Assembly: GCF_009766105.1 (NCBI RefSeq)
Contig: NZ_LMUH01000025.1
Span: forward strand, 253,190 to 317,189
DNA from: Granulicella sp. S156
GTDB lineage: Bacteria; Acidobacteriota; Terriglobia; Terriglobales; Acidobacteriaceae
DNA: 64,000 nt
Direction of reading: 5' to 3'
Below the pieces are notes generated by a model. That model was not told the origin of the DNA and did not search any database. It saw only the letters and a list, made by a program, of their open reading frames with translations. Positions 1-7,392 of this stretch are shown here, piece by piece (the first letter of the stretch is position 1; each line of letters begins with the position of its first letter). The position numbers and the translations under genes were made by a program.

Positions 1-504
1 GTATCCAAAGGTTCCTCAAGGTATAGAAAAATGGCTGCCGATAGTACCGTTTTCTGGGGGCGTCTCACGGGCATTCACAGGTGGAACAAAAAGCGCTGCG
101 GAGTCCCGTATTTGGCTCCAGAGTGTATCGCTCGTGTTGGGGTAATCCTGATAAATTTGTGGGGTTATTTCGACTGGATGAGCGATTTATCCGGTTTCAG
201 CAATCGAGAGATTTAAAAAAATAAGCTCGTGCCAAGTTTCTGGGGACGTCCAAAATATCAAAAATCGAATCAAGTCCTTTCTTGCTAACAATATAGATCG
301 AGGCTAGCCTCCGGTTGCCCATCTTTTCGATATTTATGGAATCAAGGATTGAACCTCCCGTCTCGGCATTTATGCATCCAAGATTGAAGTTCCTGATACA
401 TCCCATACATTGGGCTGTGGCAGGGCGTACGGTCGCGAGAGAACGGCGTCCATGGTGGATGTCTAAAGCCGCTGGCCAGTTAGCTAAAGAAAAGGGAGAA
501 ATAC
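1..504. other. intergenic or gene-end region without a recognised gene
   Basis: The first half kilobase has no reading frame that I can assign. Two short frames exist (31-216 on the plus strand and 197-406 on the minus strand), but neither has a good ribosome binding site or a recognisable motif. The DNA is more AT-rich than the rest, with an A-run near 216-222. The last part must hold the promoter of the OmpA-type gene that starts at 505; I could not single out convincing -35/-10 boxes. Confidence 0.4.
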
Positions 505-1449
505 ATGCATATTCAGCGTCGGCTCAGAACTACCTGTGGCTTGGCAATGTCTTTGGCGATGGTCACGTCGCTCGGTCTTACGGCAAGTGCTCAGGAAGCG
601 ACTGTTGAAGGGTTGGTTGTTGGAAGAAGCGGTCCTACGATGTTGGTCAGAACCGGAGACAGCCCTAAGCTCACCGTGCTTCTATCGGACAGCACGAAGG
701 CGACAGAAAAGGGCGGATTTCTTGGTCTCGACAGAAAGCACCCCGGCATCGTTGACTTGGTTCCCGGTCTAGCTGTGAAGGTGGAAGGCTCCTATGACAC
801 CGATCATCAGTTGATTGCAAAAAAGGTCACATTCTCGCGGACTGCCATGAACACGGCAAGGCAGATTGACGCGGGATTGAATCCTGTAAACCAGCAGGTT
901 GCAGCTGCACAGGATCAGCTGAAGAGCGATCGTAAGGACATCGATCAAAACCAGCAGGACACTGCGAAAAACTCGCAGGATATCGACACGACCAAGCAAG
1001 GGCTTGCATCGACTAACGCTGTCACAGCGTCGAATACGCAAGGCATCGGCCAGGCTAATCAGCGGTTCACCACGTTGGACCAGTACGAGGACAAGGGGAG
1101 CATAACCGTTAACTTCGCCAATGGAAAAGCCACGGTCAGCAAGAAGGACAGGGATCAGCTAACCGACTTCGTGAAGTCGGCTGCAAATACCCCGGGGTTC
1201 ATGATCGAGGTGCAGGGCTACGCTTCTTCCGTCGGTTCAGCAACATTGAATCAGAGGTTGAGCAGTGAACGGGCCGACGCAGTGCTGGCCATCATTCAAC
1301 AGTCGGGCTCTGTTCCGATGACGAGAATTTTGGCGCCTGCCGCGATGGGAACCACCAACCCAGTCTCAGGCGATCACACACGCAGCGCACAGGCCCAGAA
1401 CCGGCGAGTGGTCGTTACCATTGTTGTCAATAAGGGAATCACGGGCTAA
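505..1449 (+). CDS. OmpA-family peptidoglycan-binding envelope protein
   Basis: A 314-residue exported protein. Residues 1-29 form a signal peptide ending in TASA-QE. Residues about 30-115 look like a small beta-rich domain of the DUF5666 type (ATVEGLVVGRSG, then a KVEG and KKVTF pattern). A stretch rich in Gln/Asp/Asn (about 125-185) has helical heptad character and probably spans the periplasm. The C-terminal 110 residues are an OmpA-like domain: GSITVNFANGKATVS, VQGYASSVGSATLNQRLSSERA, and a final QNRRV, which carry the usual Asp/Arg peptidoglycan-binding positions in degenerate form (VQGYAS rather than VEGHTD). The start at 505 has AGGGAGA eight bases upstream. It probably tethers the envelope to the cell wall. 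A long hairpin follows it at 1533-1578. Confidence 0.8.
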   Translation: MHIQRRLRTTCGLAMSLAMVTSLGLTASAQEATVEGLVVGRSGPTMLVRTGDSPKLTVLLSDSTKATEKGGFLGLDRKHPGIVDLVPGLAVKVEGSYDTDHQLIAKKVTFSRTAMNTARQIDAGLNPVNQQVAAAQDQLKSDRKDIDQNQQDTAKNSQDIDTTKQGLASTNAVTASNTQGIGQANQRFTTLDQYEDKGSITVNFANGKATVSKKDRDQLTDFVKSAANTPGFMIEVQGYASSVGSATLNQRLSSERADAVLAIIQQSGSVPMTRILAPAAMGTTNPVSGDHTRSAQAQNRRVVVTIVVNKGITG

Positions 1450-1532
1450 CGTGATTCGTTTCTAAATCCCTAAAGGCGATACCACTGTTCTCTCGGTAAC
1501 GTCGGAGTAATCCAAATACATAACCGGCAATT

Positions 1533-1578
1533 CCAGGCGATAGTGCGAAGAGCTCAATACTCTCGCACTATCGCCTGG
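1533..1578. terminator. 16-bp perfect hairpin between convergent genes
   Basis: CCAGGCGATAGTGCGA at 1533-1548 is exactly repeated in inverse at 1563-1578 around a 14-base loop. It lies 84 bp beyond the stop of the OmpA-type gene and 115 bp beyond the stop of the oppositely oriented MDR gene. A strong stem at a convergent gene pair fits a bidirectional terminator, although no clear T-run follows on either strand, so an intergenic repeat element is the alternative. Confidence 0.55.
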
Positions 1579-1692
1579 CCAATTTGGGGCTCAAGTATCC
1601 GTACTCAGATATCGAGTAAGACGCATCCCCATGGATGTCAGGGCTGATTGGATAATGTCTTGCGTGGACAGAGGTTGGCTTGTGCGTCGGGC

Positions 1693-2667
1693 TTATAGCT
1701 CTACGACCACCTTGCCTGTACTTCCCTTCGCCACCAGGTCATATGCAGCTGCGATGTTGTCTGGGCCGAACTGCTGAGGGGTAAGCAGCGGCTTAAGTTT
1801 ATGCTGCTCCGCGAGCTTGGCCGCCTCCCTAAGAATGTGCCCATGATGAGCACGCTGCATCCCTGACAGTAACGGGTAGAGTGTGAACACCCCGGAGTAC
1901 GTAGCGCCACGAAAGGAGAGCGGTGCAAGCAAATGTGCTCCCCAGCCTAGACAACTGACTACATGTCCTGTGTAGCGTTTGACAGCCGCGAACGATGCAT
2001 CGAGTACTGGCCCACCCAACGTATCGTAGACAACATCGAAGCCGTCCCCTCCAGTGAATTGCGTGACATAGTCTTCGACTGCAGCGTACCTGTCGATCGC
2101 GGTTGCACCCAGTTCCTCTACGATCGATCGTTTGTTATCGGAGACGGTTGCGAAGACCTTTGCGCCGAACGCAATCGCAATCTGTATCGCTGCGTATCCC
2201 ACGCCTCCAGCTCCAGCGTGAACCAAAACGGTCTGCCCCGCGCGGACGTTCGCTCTATCGACCAGGCCTTCCCAGGCAGTGATCGTGACCAGCGGAAGCG
2301 CCGCAGCCTGCCGCATCGTGAGTGCCTTTGGCTTATGCGCGAGCAGGGCCGCATCTGCTGCGACGAACTCTGCGAGCGTTCCCTGCAGGCCTCCAACGCC
2401 ACCCACCATTCCGTAGACTTCATCGCCAGGACGAAAGGCTGTCACGCCGGCACCAACAGCCTCGACGACGCCAGCCATATCCAAGCCCAGCACCTGTGGA
2501 AGTGGCTGTTTGGCATGTGCGGCTTTTTCGGCACGGATCTTGATGTCCAACGGGTTGACCCCACATGCGTGGACCTTGATCAGCACCTGATCGTAGGACG
2601 GTTGCGGCTTCGCCATCTCCACCTCACGAAACGGGCCATCAGCTTTCTCTACGAGGTATGCCTTCAT
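1693..2667 (-). CDS. zinc-independent MDR oxidoreductase (quinone reductase-like)
   Basis: About 324 residues of the medium-chain dehydrogenase/reductase superfamily. The N-terminal GroES-like part has CGVNPLDIKIR and VLGLDMAGVVEAVGAGV, and the Rossmann part has the NADP-binding VLVHAGAGGVGYAAIQIA. There is no structural zinc cysteine cluster, and the catalytic zinc ligands of true alcohol dehydrogenases are absent, so this is a quinone oxidoreductase or enoyl-reductase type NADPH enzyme. I start it at the ATG at 2667 (MKAYLVEK), since AAAGGA lies just upstream; an ATG 15 bases earlier would put that site inside the gene. The substrate cannot be read from sequence. It stands alone and faces the OmpA-type gene. 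Confidence 0.8.
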   Translation of the reverse strand: MKAYLVEKADGPFREVEMAKPQPSYDQVLIKVHACGVNPLDIKIRAEKAAHAKQPLPQVLGLDMAGVVEAVGAGVTAFRPGDEVYGMVGGVGGLQGTLAEFVAADAALLAHKPKALTMRQAAALPLVTITAWEGLVDRANVRAGQTVLVHAGAGGVGYAAIQIAIAFGAKVFATVSDNKRSIVEELGATAIDRYAAVEDYVTQFTGGDGFDVVYDTLGGPVLDASFAAVKRYTGHVVSCLGWGAHLLAPLSFRGATYSGVFTLYPLLSGMQRAHHGHILREAAKLAEQHKLKPLLTPQQFGPDNIAAAYDLVAKGSTGKVVVEL

Positions 2668-2716
2668 CTCTGTTCCTTTCACGATCTATTGTCTAGCAAT
2701 CCAAGTCAGTGATGAT

Positions 2717-2836
2717 CTACGATAACCGGCGCAGAGAGAACAGCACCATTAGTCCTTCCATCAAGGTCGGGTGGGCAAGGATGGCATCGCGCAATGCTGT
2801 ATAGGGCAGGCCAGCAATCGTGGCGCTCTGCGCGTG
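2717..2836 (-). pseudogene. C-terminal fragment of a mercuric-reductase-like flavoprotein disulfide oxidoreductase
   Basis: Reading the minus strand from 2836 to the TAG at 2717-2719 gives HAQSATIAGLPYTALRDAIL, then AHPTLMEGLMVLFS and a short tail. This is the signature end of the dimerisation domain of mercuric-reductase/dihydrolipoamide-dehydrogenase-like proteins (family pattern AGLPYTALRDAILAHPT-EGL-LF). The frame is preceded at once by TGA, and no FAD or NAD domains exist upstream. It is therefore the tail of a deleted gene. It sits in a different frame from the MarR-like fragment that precedes it. Confidence 0.7.
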
Positions 2837-2942
2837 TCAGTGAGAGCCCTTCGGCGGAGATCGCAGCGTCTACACGCCGTCGCATATACCAATGGACGTT
2901 GCACAATGCTTCGGCCTGGTCGGCTGCCTTTGACGCGCTCAT
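2837..2942 (-). pseudogene. N-terminal fragment of a MarR-like regulator
   Basis: From the ATG at 2942, with GGAG just upstream, the minus strand encodes MSASKAADQAEALCNVHWYM and then RRRVDAAISAEGLSLTRAE. This resembles the first helices of MarR regulators, where LSLTRARVL leads into the DNA-binding wing. Homology stops exactly where the oxidoreductase fragment begins in another frame; the remaining open frame down to 2706 reads HDCWPALYS and so on and looks like nonsense. The gene therefore appears truncated by a deletion. The MarR assignment is a pattern judgement. Confidence 0.5.
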
Positions 2943-2965
2943 GATCTCCAGTGTCAACTAGTGAG

Positions 2966-2984
2966 AATCCTCATTATGAGGATT
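2966..2984. promoter_or_regulatory. palindromic operator between MarR-like fragment and amidohydrolase
   Basis: AATCCTCA at 2966-2973 and TGAGGATT at 2977-2984 form a perfect 8-bp inverted repeat with a 3-base centre. It lies 24 bp upstream of the truncated MarR-like start and 47 bp upstream of the amidohydrolase start. Size and place fit a MarR-type operator for a divergent pair. Confidence 0.6.
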
Positions 2985-3030
2985 ATGTGCAGATGAATAC
3001 AACGAACGCACTTACTTTTTTTGGAGTTTC

Positions 3031-4017
3031 ATGAAGATTATTGGAATCGAAGAGCACTTTCTTTCTCCGGATGTCCGAGCATCCTGGGCAGTGGCGGCCG
3101 GCGCAGATCAAGACGCAAGTGCATCGCTCCACCTCGGAGAAATGCAAGACAGGTTGGAAGAGTTGAGCAATGAACGCCTGGAGAGAATGGATGAAAGTGG
3201 GATCGATGTACAGGTCTTGTCCCTGACCAGCCCAGGATTGCACAATCTCGCACCCGCCGAGGGCATCGCCCTCGCACGCCGTACAAACGACCTTATCGCT
3301 GCAACGATCGCGCGCCACCCAGACCGATTCGACGGTTTCGCCACAATCCCTACCACGGCCCCTAAAGAGGCAGTGAGGGAGTTGGAGAGGTCTGTTCGCG
3401 ATCTAGGGCTGAAAGGGGTAATGCTCTTTGGTCGAACCATGGAGAAAAATCTCGATCATCCCGATTTTTGGCCGATCTTCGAGATGGCTTCTCACCTGCA
3501 TATTCCACTGTTCATCCATCCTCAGACGCCGCCTCGCGCAGTACGGGAGGCCTACTACTCCGGCTTCGACCCGCAGGTGGACCTGGCATTTGCGACGTTC
3601 GGTCTCGGGTGGCACTACGATTGTGGGATCCAGTTTCTTCGACTTGCCCTCGCGGGCGTCTTTGATCGGTTCCCGGATCTTCAGATCATTCTTGGCCATT
3701 GGGGCGAAGTTGTGCTTTTCTACGCAGAGCGTCTGAAAGCATTCTCTCGCGTGACCAAGCTCCAACGGTCCGTCGTCGATACGATGCGCGAGAACCTCTA
3801 CGTAACGCCAAGTGGCATGTTCAGTCAGTCTAATTATCAACATGCCTTAGGAGTCGTCGGCATCGACCGTATTCTCTTCTCAACCGACTACCCCTATCAA
3901 TATCGGCCTGGCGGAGGACCGAGAAATTTCATAGAGCAACTACCCGTAAGCCATGACGACAAGGAGAAGATCGCGCATGCCAATTGGGAGCGCCTCACGC
4001 GCGGCATTCGTCGATAG
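3031..4017 (+). CDS. amidohydrolase-2 family (ACMSD / 2,6-dihydroxybenzoate decarboxylase-like)
   Basis: A 328-residue TIM-barrel protein of the amidohydrolase-2 superfamily, which includes ACMSD and gamma-resorcylate decarboxylase. The metal-binding set is visible: Glu7 and His9 (EEHF), His163 (FIHPQ), His223 (GHWGE) and Asp286 (STDYPY). GFATIPTTAPKEAVRELER and GLKGVMLFGR are family segments. The family performs non-oxidative decarboxylation or hydrolysis of aromatic acids on a divalent metal, so a role in aromatic compound breakdown is likely; the exact substrate is unknown. The gene has a palindrome upstream (2966-2984) and converges with the FAD oxidoreductase, with 24 bp between their stops. 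Confidence 0.85.
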   Translation: MKIIGIEEHFLSPDVRASWAVAAGADQDASASLHLGEMQDRLEELSNERLERMDESGIDVQVLSLTSPGLHNLAPAEGIALARRTNDLIAATIARHPDRFDGFATIPTTAPKEAVRELERSVRDLGLKGVMLFGRTMEKNLDHPDFWPIFEMASHLHIPLFIHPQTPPRAVREAYYSGFDPQVDLAFATFGLGWHYDCGIQFLRLALAGVFDRFPDLQIILGHWGEVVLFYAERLKAFSRVTKLQRSVVDTMRENLYVTPSGMFSQSNYQHALGVVGIDRILFSTDYPYQYRPGGGPRNFIEQLPVSHDDKEKIAHANWERLTRGIRR

Positions 4018-4041
4018 AGACAACAAGTCTCCGCCAGCAAC

Positions 4042-5445
4042 TCAAAGAATCACTTGGCGCAGAAATTCATTCGTAAACTTCCCTGCGGGATCATAGGTTT
4101 CAACCAGACTCCGGAACTGCTTTGAACGCACATAGCTCCGTTCGAGCTGTTCTTTCGGAATCGAAAAGACTTTGGCCCAGTGTGGCCTTGGCTCAAACGG
4201 CGCCAGCTTGGCTTCAATCAGTGGAATCAGTTCGTGAACAGCAGCCTCTTCAGGCTTCCAGGTGAAATGAATCGCCAGCGAAGGACGCTCGTAGGCCATG
4301 CTCAGCCATAGATCGTCCGCGGCAATGGTGCGAAGCTCCGTAACCAACAGATGCGGCGTGATGCGGTCGCGCAGTGTCTCCACCGCGCGGATTGCCTCAT
4401 AGCCCTTTTCGAGTGGAACGAAATATTCGGTCTGGATCTCGTGTCCAACGGAGGGCGTAAAAGCCAGATTGAAGTGAGGCAGACGTTCATACCATGGGCC
4501 GGGCGTGCCGCCCTGCTCGGTGCAGGGAGTCGCATCCGCTTCTCTGCCGACAGGATGCAGCTTTTTATCCGCGAGCGTAGCTCCATAAAAAGTAGTAGGC
4601 ATGGGAGGTTTTGCGCCCTCAGTTACCCGATGCTTCAGCCATACCTGCGTGGCCTTGTTGTCCTGCCAGTGGGTGAAGAGCGAGACGCTGTACGCTGCTC
4701 CCATGATCTCGGCCAGATGCGATTCGAGCTTATCGAAAGAAAGATTCTCATAGACGACTTGCGCTACTTCAAATCGAGGCTGCACATCCACCGTAAGGTT
4801 GGTGATTACGCCGAGGGCTCCCAGCGCCACCACCGCACCCGGAAACGTTGCAGGATCGTGCGCACGAGATAGCTTGTGCAGCTTTCCATCTGCCCCAACG
4901 AATTCAATCTCGCGCACAGCCGTGGACATGTTTCCGTTATGAATGCCTGAACCATGCGTTCCGGTCGAAATACATCCGGCGAGCGAGATGTGCGGCAGCG
5001 AGGGAAGATTGTGCAAGGCCCAGCCTTGTTTATCGATCTCGATGGCCAGGTCACCCAGCCGAACTCCCGCGCCTGCGCGCACCGTATGATCGCCGGCATT
5101 GACGTCCACGTTCTTCAGACCCAGCATGGAAATCTGCGCCGAACTGGAATCCGCAATCCCGTTGAACGAGTGCCGGGTGCCGAGAGCACGCAGCTTTGCA
5201 GTCGATCGGACCTCCTCCACAACGGCTGCGACATCCTGCGGCTGAAACACATGGTCAGTGTGGAAGTGATAGGTGCCACTCCAGTTCTCGCGCGGAACGC
5301 TGCTCGTCTGGCCATAGGCTCGATTCTGATCGAGTGCCGAGACTGCCGCCGCCGCAGTTCCAAGCCTCAGAAAACTCCTGCGGTCCAGCGCAGCGGAATC
5401 TTCACGCACCAGCTCCTCACCGTTCTTCTCTAACTCTTCACGCAT
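4042..5445 (-). CDS. Tat-exported FAD-linked oxidase, L-gulonolactone/D-arabinono-lactone oxidase family
   Basis: A 467-residue protein. Residues 21-46 carry a twin-arginine signal (LDRRSFLRLGTAAAAVSA), so it should fold in the cytoplasm and be exported. A PCMH-type FAD-binding domain follows: LRALGTRHSFNGIADSSSAQ contains the His of the GxxHS motif that usually holds FAD covalently, and LPSLPHISLAGCISTGTHGSG is the second FAD motif. The C-terminal half matches the ALO domain, with HWAKVF and YDPAGKFTNEFLRQ near the end. Family members oxidise aldonolactones or alditols with oxygen or cytochrome c. AAGGA lies nine bases before the ATG. Confidence 0.88.
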   Translation of the reverse strand: MREELEKNGEELVREDSAALDRRSFLRLGTAAAAVSALDQNRAYGQTSSVPRENWSGTYHFHTDHVFQPQDVAAVVEEVRSTAKLRALGTRHSFNGIADSSSAQISMLGLKNVDVNAGDHTVRAGAGVRLGDLAIEIDKQGWALHNLPSLPHISLAGCISTGTHGSGIHNGNMSTAVREIEFVGADGKLHKLSRAHDPATFPGAVVALGALGVITNLTVDVQPRFEVAQVVYENLSFDKLESHLAEIMGAAYSVSLFTHWQDNKATQVWLKHRVTEGAKPPMPTTFYGATLADKKLHPVGREADATPCTEQGGTPGPWYERLPHFNLAFTPSVGHEIQTEYFVPLEKGYEAIRAVETLRDRITPHLLVTELRTIAADDLWLSMAYERPSLAIHFTWKPEEAAVHELIPLIEAKLAPFEPRPHWAKVFSIPKEQLERSYVRSKQFRSLVETYDPAGKFTNEFLRQVIL

Positions 5446-5718
5446 ATTGAACCGTCCTTGGCCTGGTTTCCCAATGGGCTGGAATGCCCCTTGCCCATAC
5501 GCCTACCTTTATATCTCGCCTGCAGCTACGGCGGCGACAATATTGTGGCTTGCCTATAAGCTTTGGTTCACGAAGGAATTTACAGCCCAAATCTCTGAAT
5601 GCGAGCAGTAGACCTGGACAGCATCGAGCTCGCGCATAAGCGGTCCGAATACTTCAGCGAAGAGTCTTTGTCGTTACGCCTCCACCGTTGTCAACATCAC
5701 GCAGTTAGTTCATAGCCG

Positions 5719-6354
5719 TTAGCTGGAAGTACCCCGTGGCCTTGTGGGATGTGGGCGACGCGATCTTCTGGCTTTATGTCCGTTGCCTGGAAGGGTAGAC
5801 GTTACCGTCTCGCGGACGGCCTGAAGCACCTCTTTTGAGAGCGAGGCGTCAACCTTGGCAACCGCCCGTGCCACAGCTATTGCGCCGATCTGCGCGGCTA
5901 AAGCCGAAATGGCGAGATGTCGTTTTTGAGAGGCTGGCATCTCACCCGTAATCGCCCCTTCGAGAACCGCCGCGGTCTCCTCAAACGCCTGCGCGAAGCT
6001 CTCAGCGACTGCAGTTCCCTGCCGTGCAATCTCACTCGCGGATGCCGTCATCGGACACCCATCTGCCAGATTGTCGCGATGCTCCGTTGAGAACATCGCA
6101 TCGAGATACTTCTCAAATGCCCACTTCCGGCCTCGCATCGCTACCAGGCGATGGGCGATTCCATCAGAAAAGGCCTCTGCCGCAAGCGCGTCCTTTGAGG
6201 GGAAATGCGCGTAGAGCGCACCGTGAGTCAGTCCAGCCTCCTTCGCGACTTCGGCCACTCCAACACCATCAATGCCCTTCTCTCGGAACAGACGGCTGGC
6301 GGCATGCAGGAGCGAGGTTCGATTTGTTTCAGCCTGCTCTTTAGAAACTCGCAT
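5719..6354 (-). CDS. TetR-family repressor of the divergent SDR gene
   Basis: A 211-residue regulator. Residues 5-55 form the TetR helix-turn-helix: HAASRLFREKGIDGVGVAEV, AKEAGLTHGALYAHFPSKDALAAEAF. The rest is helical, with ADGCPMTASASEIARQG, the pattern of the AcrR/LmrA-YxaF branch. GAGGA precedes the ATG at 6354. It is divergent from an SDR gene at 6486, and a perfect 22-bp palindrome sits between them, which is the typical arrangement for a TetR protein that represses itself and its neighbour until a small ligand binds. Confidence 0.88.
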   Translation of the reverse strand: MRVSKEQAETNRTSLLHAASRLFREKGIDGVGVAEVAKEAGLTHGALYAHFPSKDALAAEAFSDGIAHRLVAMRGRKWAFEKYLDAMFSTEHRDNLADGCPMTASASEIARQGTAVAESFAQAFEETAAVLEGAITGEMPASQKRHLAISALAAQIGAIAVARAVAKVDASLSKEVLQAVRETVTSTLPGNGHKARRSRRPHPTRPRGTSS

Positions 6355-6410
6355 CTTTTAAATTCCTCAAATCTTTGCATAATTTTAGTTGCGAGCGCCA
6401 TCAAAGTAAA

Positions 6411-6432
6411 TTAGATTGCAGTTGCAATCTAA
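6411..6432. promoter_or_regulatory. TetR operator, perfect 22-bp palindrome
   Basis: TTAGATTGCA (6411-6420) and TGCAATCTAA (6423-6432) are exact inverse copies around GT. The site is 56 bp from the TetR start and 53 bp from the SDR start, where it can cover both promoters. Its form resembles operators described for LmrA/YxaF-type TetR proteins, the branch suggested by the adjacent repressor. Confidence 0.85.
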
Positions 6433-6485
6433 ATATTCGAGGTGAAAACTCACCCCGAATTCACGCGTACACAAGGAGATATTCG

Positions 6486-7235
6486 ATGCAAAGACTCAAC
6501 GGAAAAATCGCTGTCGTAACCGGTGGCAGCAGTGGTATCGGCTTCGCAACCGCGAAGGCTTTTGTGAAGGAGGGCGCTACGGTCTATATCACCGGCAGAC
6601 GAAAGGAAGCACTCGAAGCGGCAGCTGCCAAAATCGGCCAGGGATGCATCCCGGTTGCTGGAGATACTGCCAAACAAGAGGACATTCAGGCACTCTACGA
6701 CCGGATTCGATCCGACCACGGTCGAGTAGACATAGTATTTGCTAATGCCGGAATCGCAGAATACGGAGTCTTCGGACAAATCGACGAAGCCCAGTATGAG
6801 AGGATCTTCGGAACGAACGTGAAAGGTGTCCTCTTCAGCGTACAGACGGCTCTGCCATTGATGCCGGATGGAAGCAGCATCATCCTGAACGGTTCGGTAG
6901 TTGGCAGCAAGGGTCTTCCCGCCAACAGCGTCTATGCAGCCACCAAGGCCGCGGTACGCTCCTTTGCGCGCACCTGGACCACCGATTTGAAACAACGAAA
7001 GATCCGGGTCAACGTGGTCAGCCCAGGCCCAATCAATACAGAAGGCATGGAAGCGCTGTTGACAAGCGGCGAGCAAGGGCAGGCACGCCGTGAACTCATC
7101 TCGAATAGTGCCCCGCTCGGACGTATGGGGAGACCGGAAGAGATCGCCAGCGCAGTTGTGTTCCTGGCCAGCGATGATGCCAGCTTCATCACAGGAGCAG
7201 AGTTCTTTGTGGATGGCGGCTTCGCTCAGGTCTAA
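6486..7235 (+). CDS. short-chain dehydrogenase/reductase
   Basis: A classical SDR of 249 residues. The cofactor motif is TGGSSGIG at residues 12-19, the NAG motif sits at 87-89, and the catalytic set is Ser137 (LNGS), Tyr150 and Lys154 (SVYAATK). Arg38-Arg39 after the second strand (ITGRRK) suggests NADP(H). A longer open frame begins at 6375, but AAGGAG lies seven bases before the ATG at 6486 and the TetR operator would otherwise fall inside the gene. It is controlled by the divergent TetR repressor; the ligand, and probably the substrate, is unknown. Confidence 0.88.
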   Translation: MQRLNGKIAVVTGGSSGIGFATAKAFVKEGATVYITGRRKEALEAAAAKIGQGCIPVAGDTAKQEDIQALYDRIRSDHGRVDIVFANAGIAEYGVFGQIDEAQYERIFGTNVKGVLFSVQTALPLMPDGSSIILNGSVVGSKGLPANSVYAATKAAVRSFARTWTTDLKQRKIRVNVVSPGPINTEGMEALLTSGEQGQARRELISNSAPLGRMGRPEEIASAVVFLASDDASFITGAEFFVDGGFAQV

Positions 7236-7241
7236 CAAGGC

Positions 7242-7264
7242 CATCTTCCGATAGATGGAAGATG
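7242..7264 (+). terminator. hairpin after the SDR gene
   Basis: CATCTTCC (7242-7249) pairs with GGAAGATG (7257-7264) across a 7-base loop, six bases after the SDR stop. There is no strong T-run, so termination efficiency is uncertain. Confidence 0.4.
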
Positions 7265-7320
7265 CAGCGGATAGAGATGCGGAAGATGCGTTGGACGCGT
7301 GGCCTATATCTTGATTCTGA

Positions 7321-7353
7321 GACGTGGGCCACCCGTCGTGACACAATCTCAGG
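7321..7353. repeat. degenerate intergenic repeat, copy 1
   Basis: The segment starts GACGTGGGCCACCCGTCGTG and continues into ACACAATCTCAGG. A diverged copy is at 27053-27086 (GACGTAGGAACTCGTCGTGG and onward). The leading GAGACGTGGG (from 7319) is also one arm of the palindrome at 12884-12909. These look like scattered copies of one intergenic repeat family. Confidence 0.5.
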
Positions 7354-7392
7354 CGTTGAACAACTCTCCACGTCCTGCATCAGATCGGAGAT

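Noticed and set aside
31-216. 61-residue open frame at the window start
   Set aside because: No ribosome site, no motif, and no support from neighbours.
197-406. 69-residue minus-strand frame
   Set aside because: Looks slightly protein-like, but has no start signal or recognised family.
6450-7346. 298-residue minus frame over the SDR gene
   Set aside because: Antisense shadow; the SDR motifs are complete on the plus strand.
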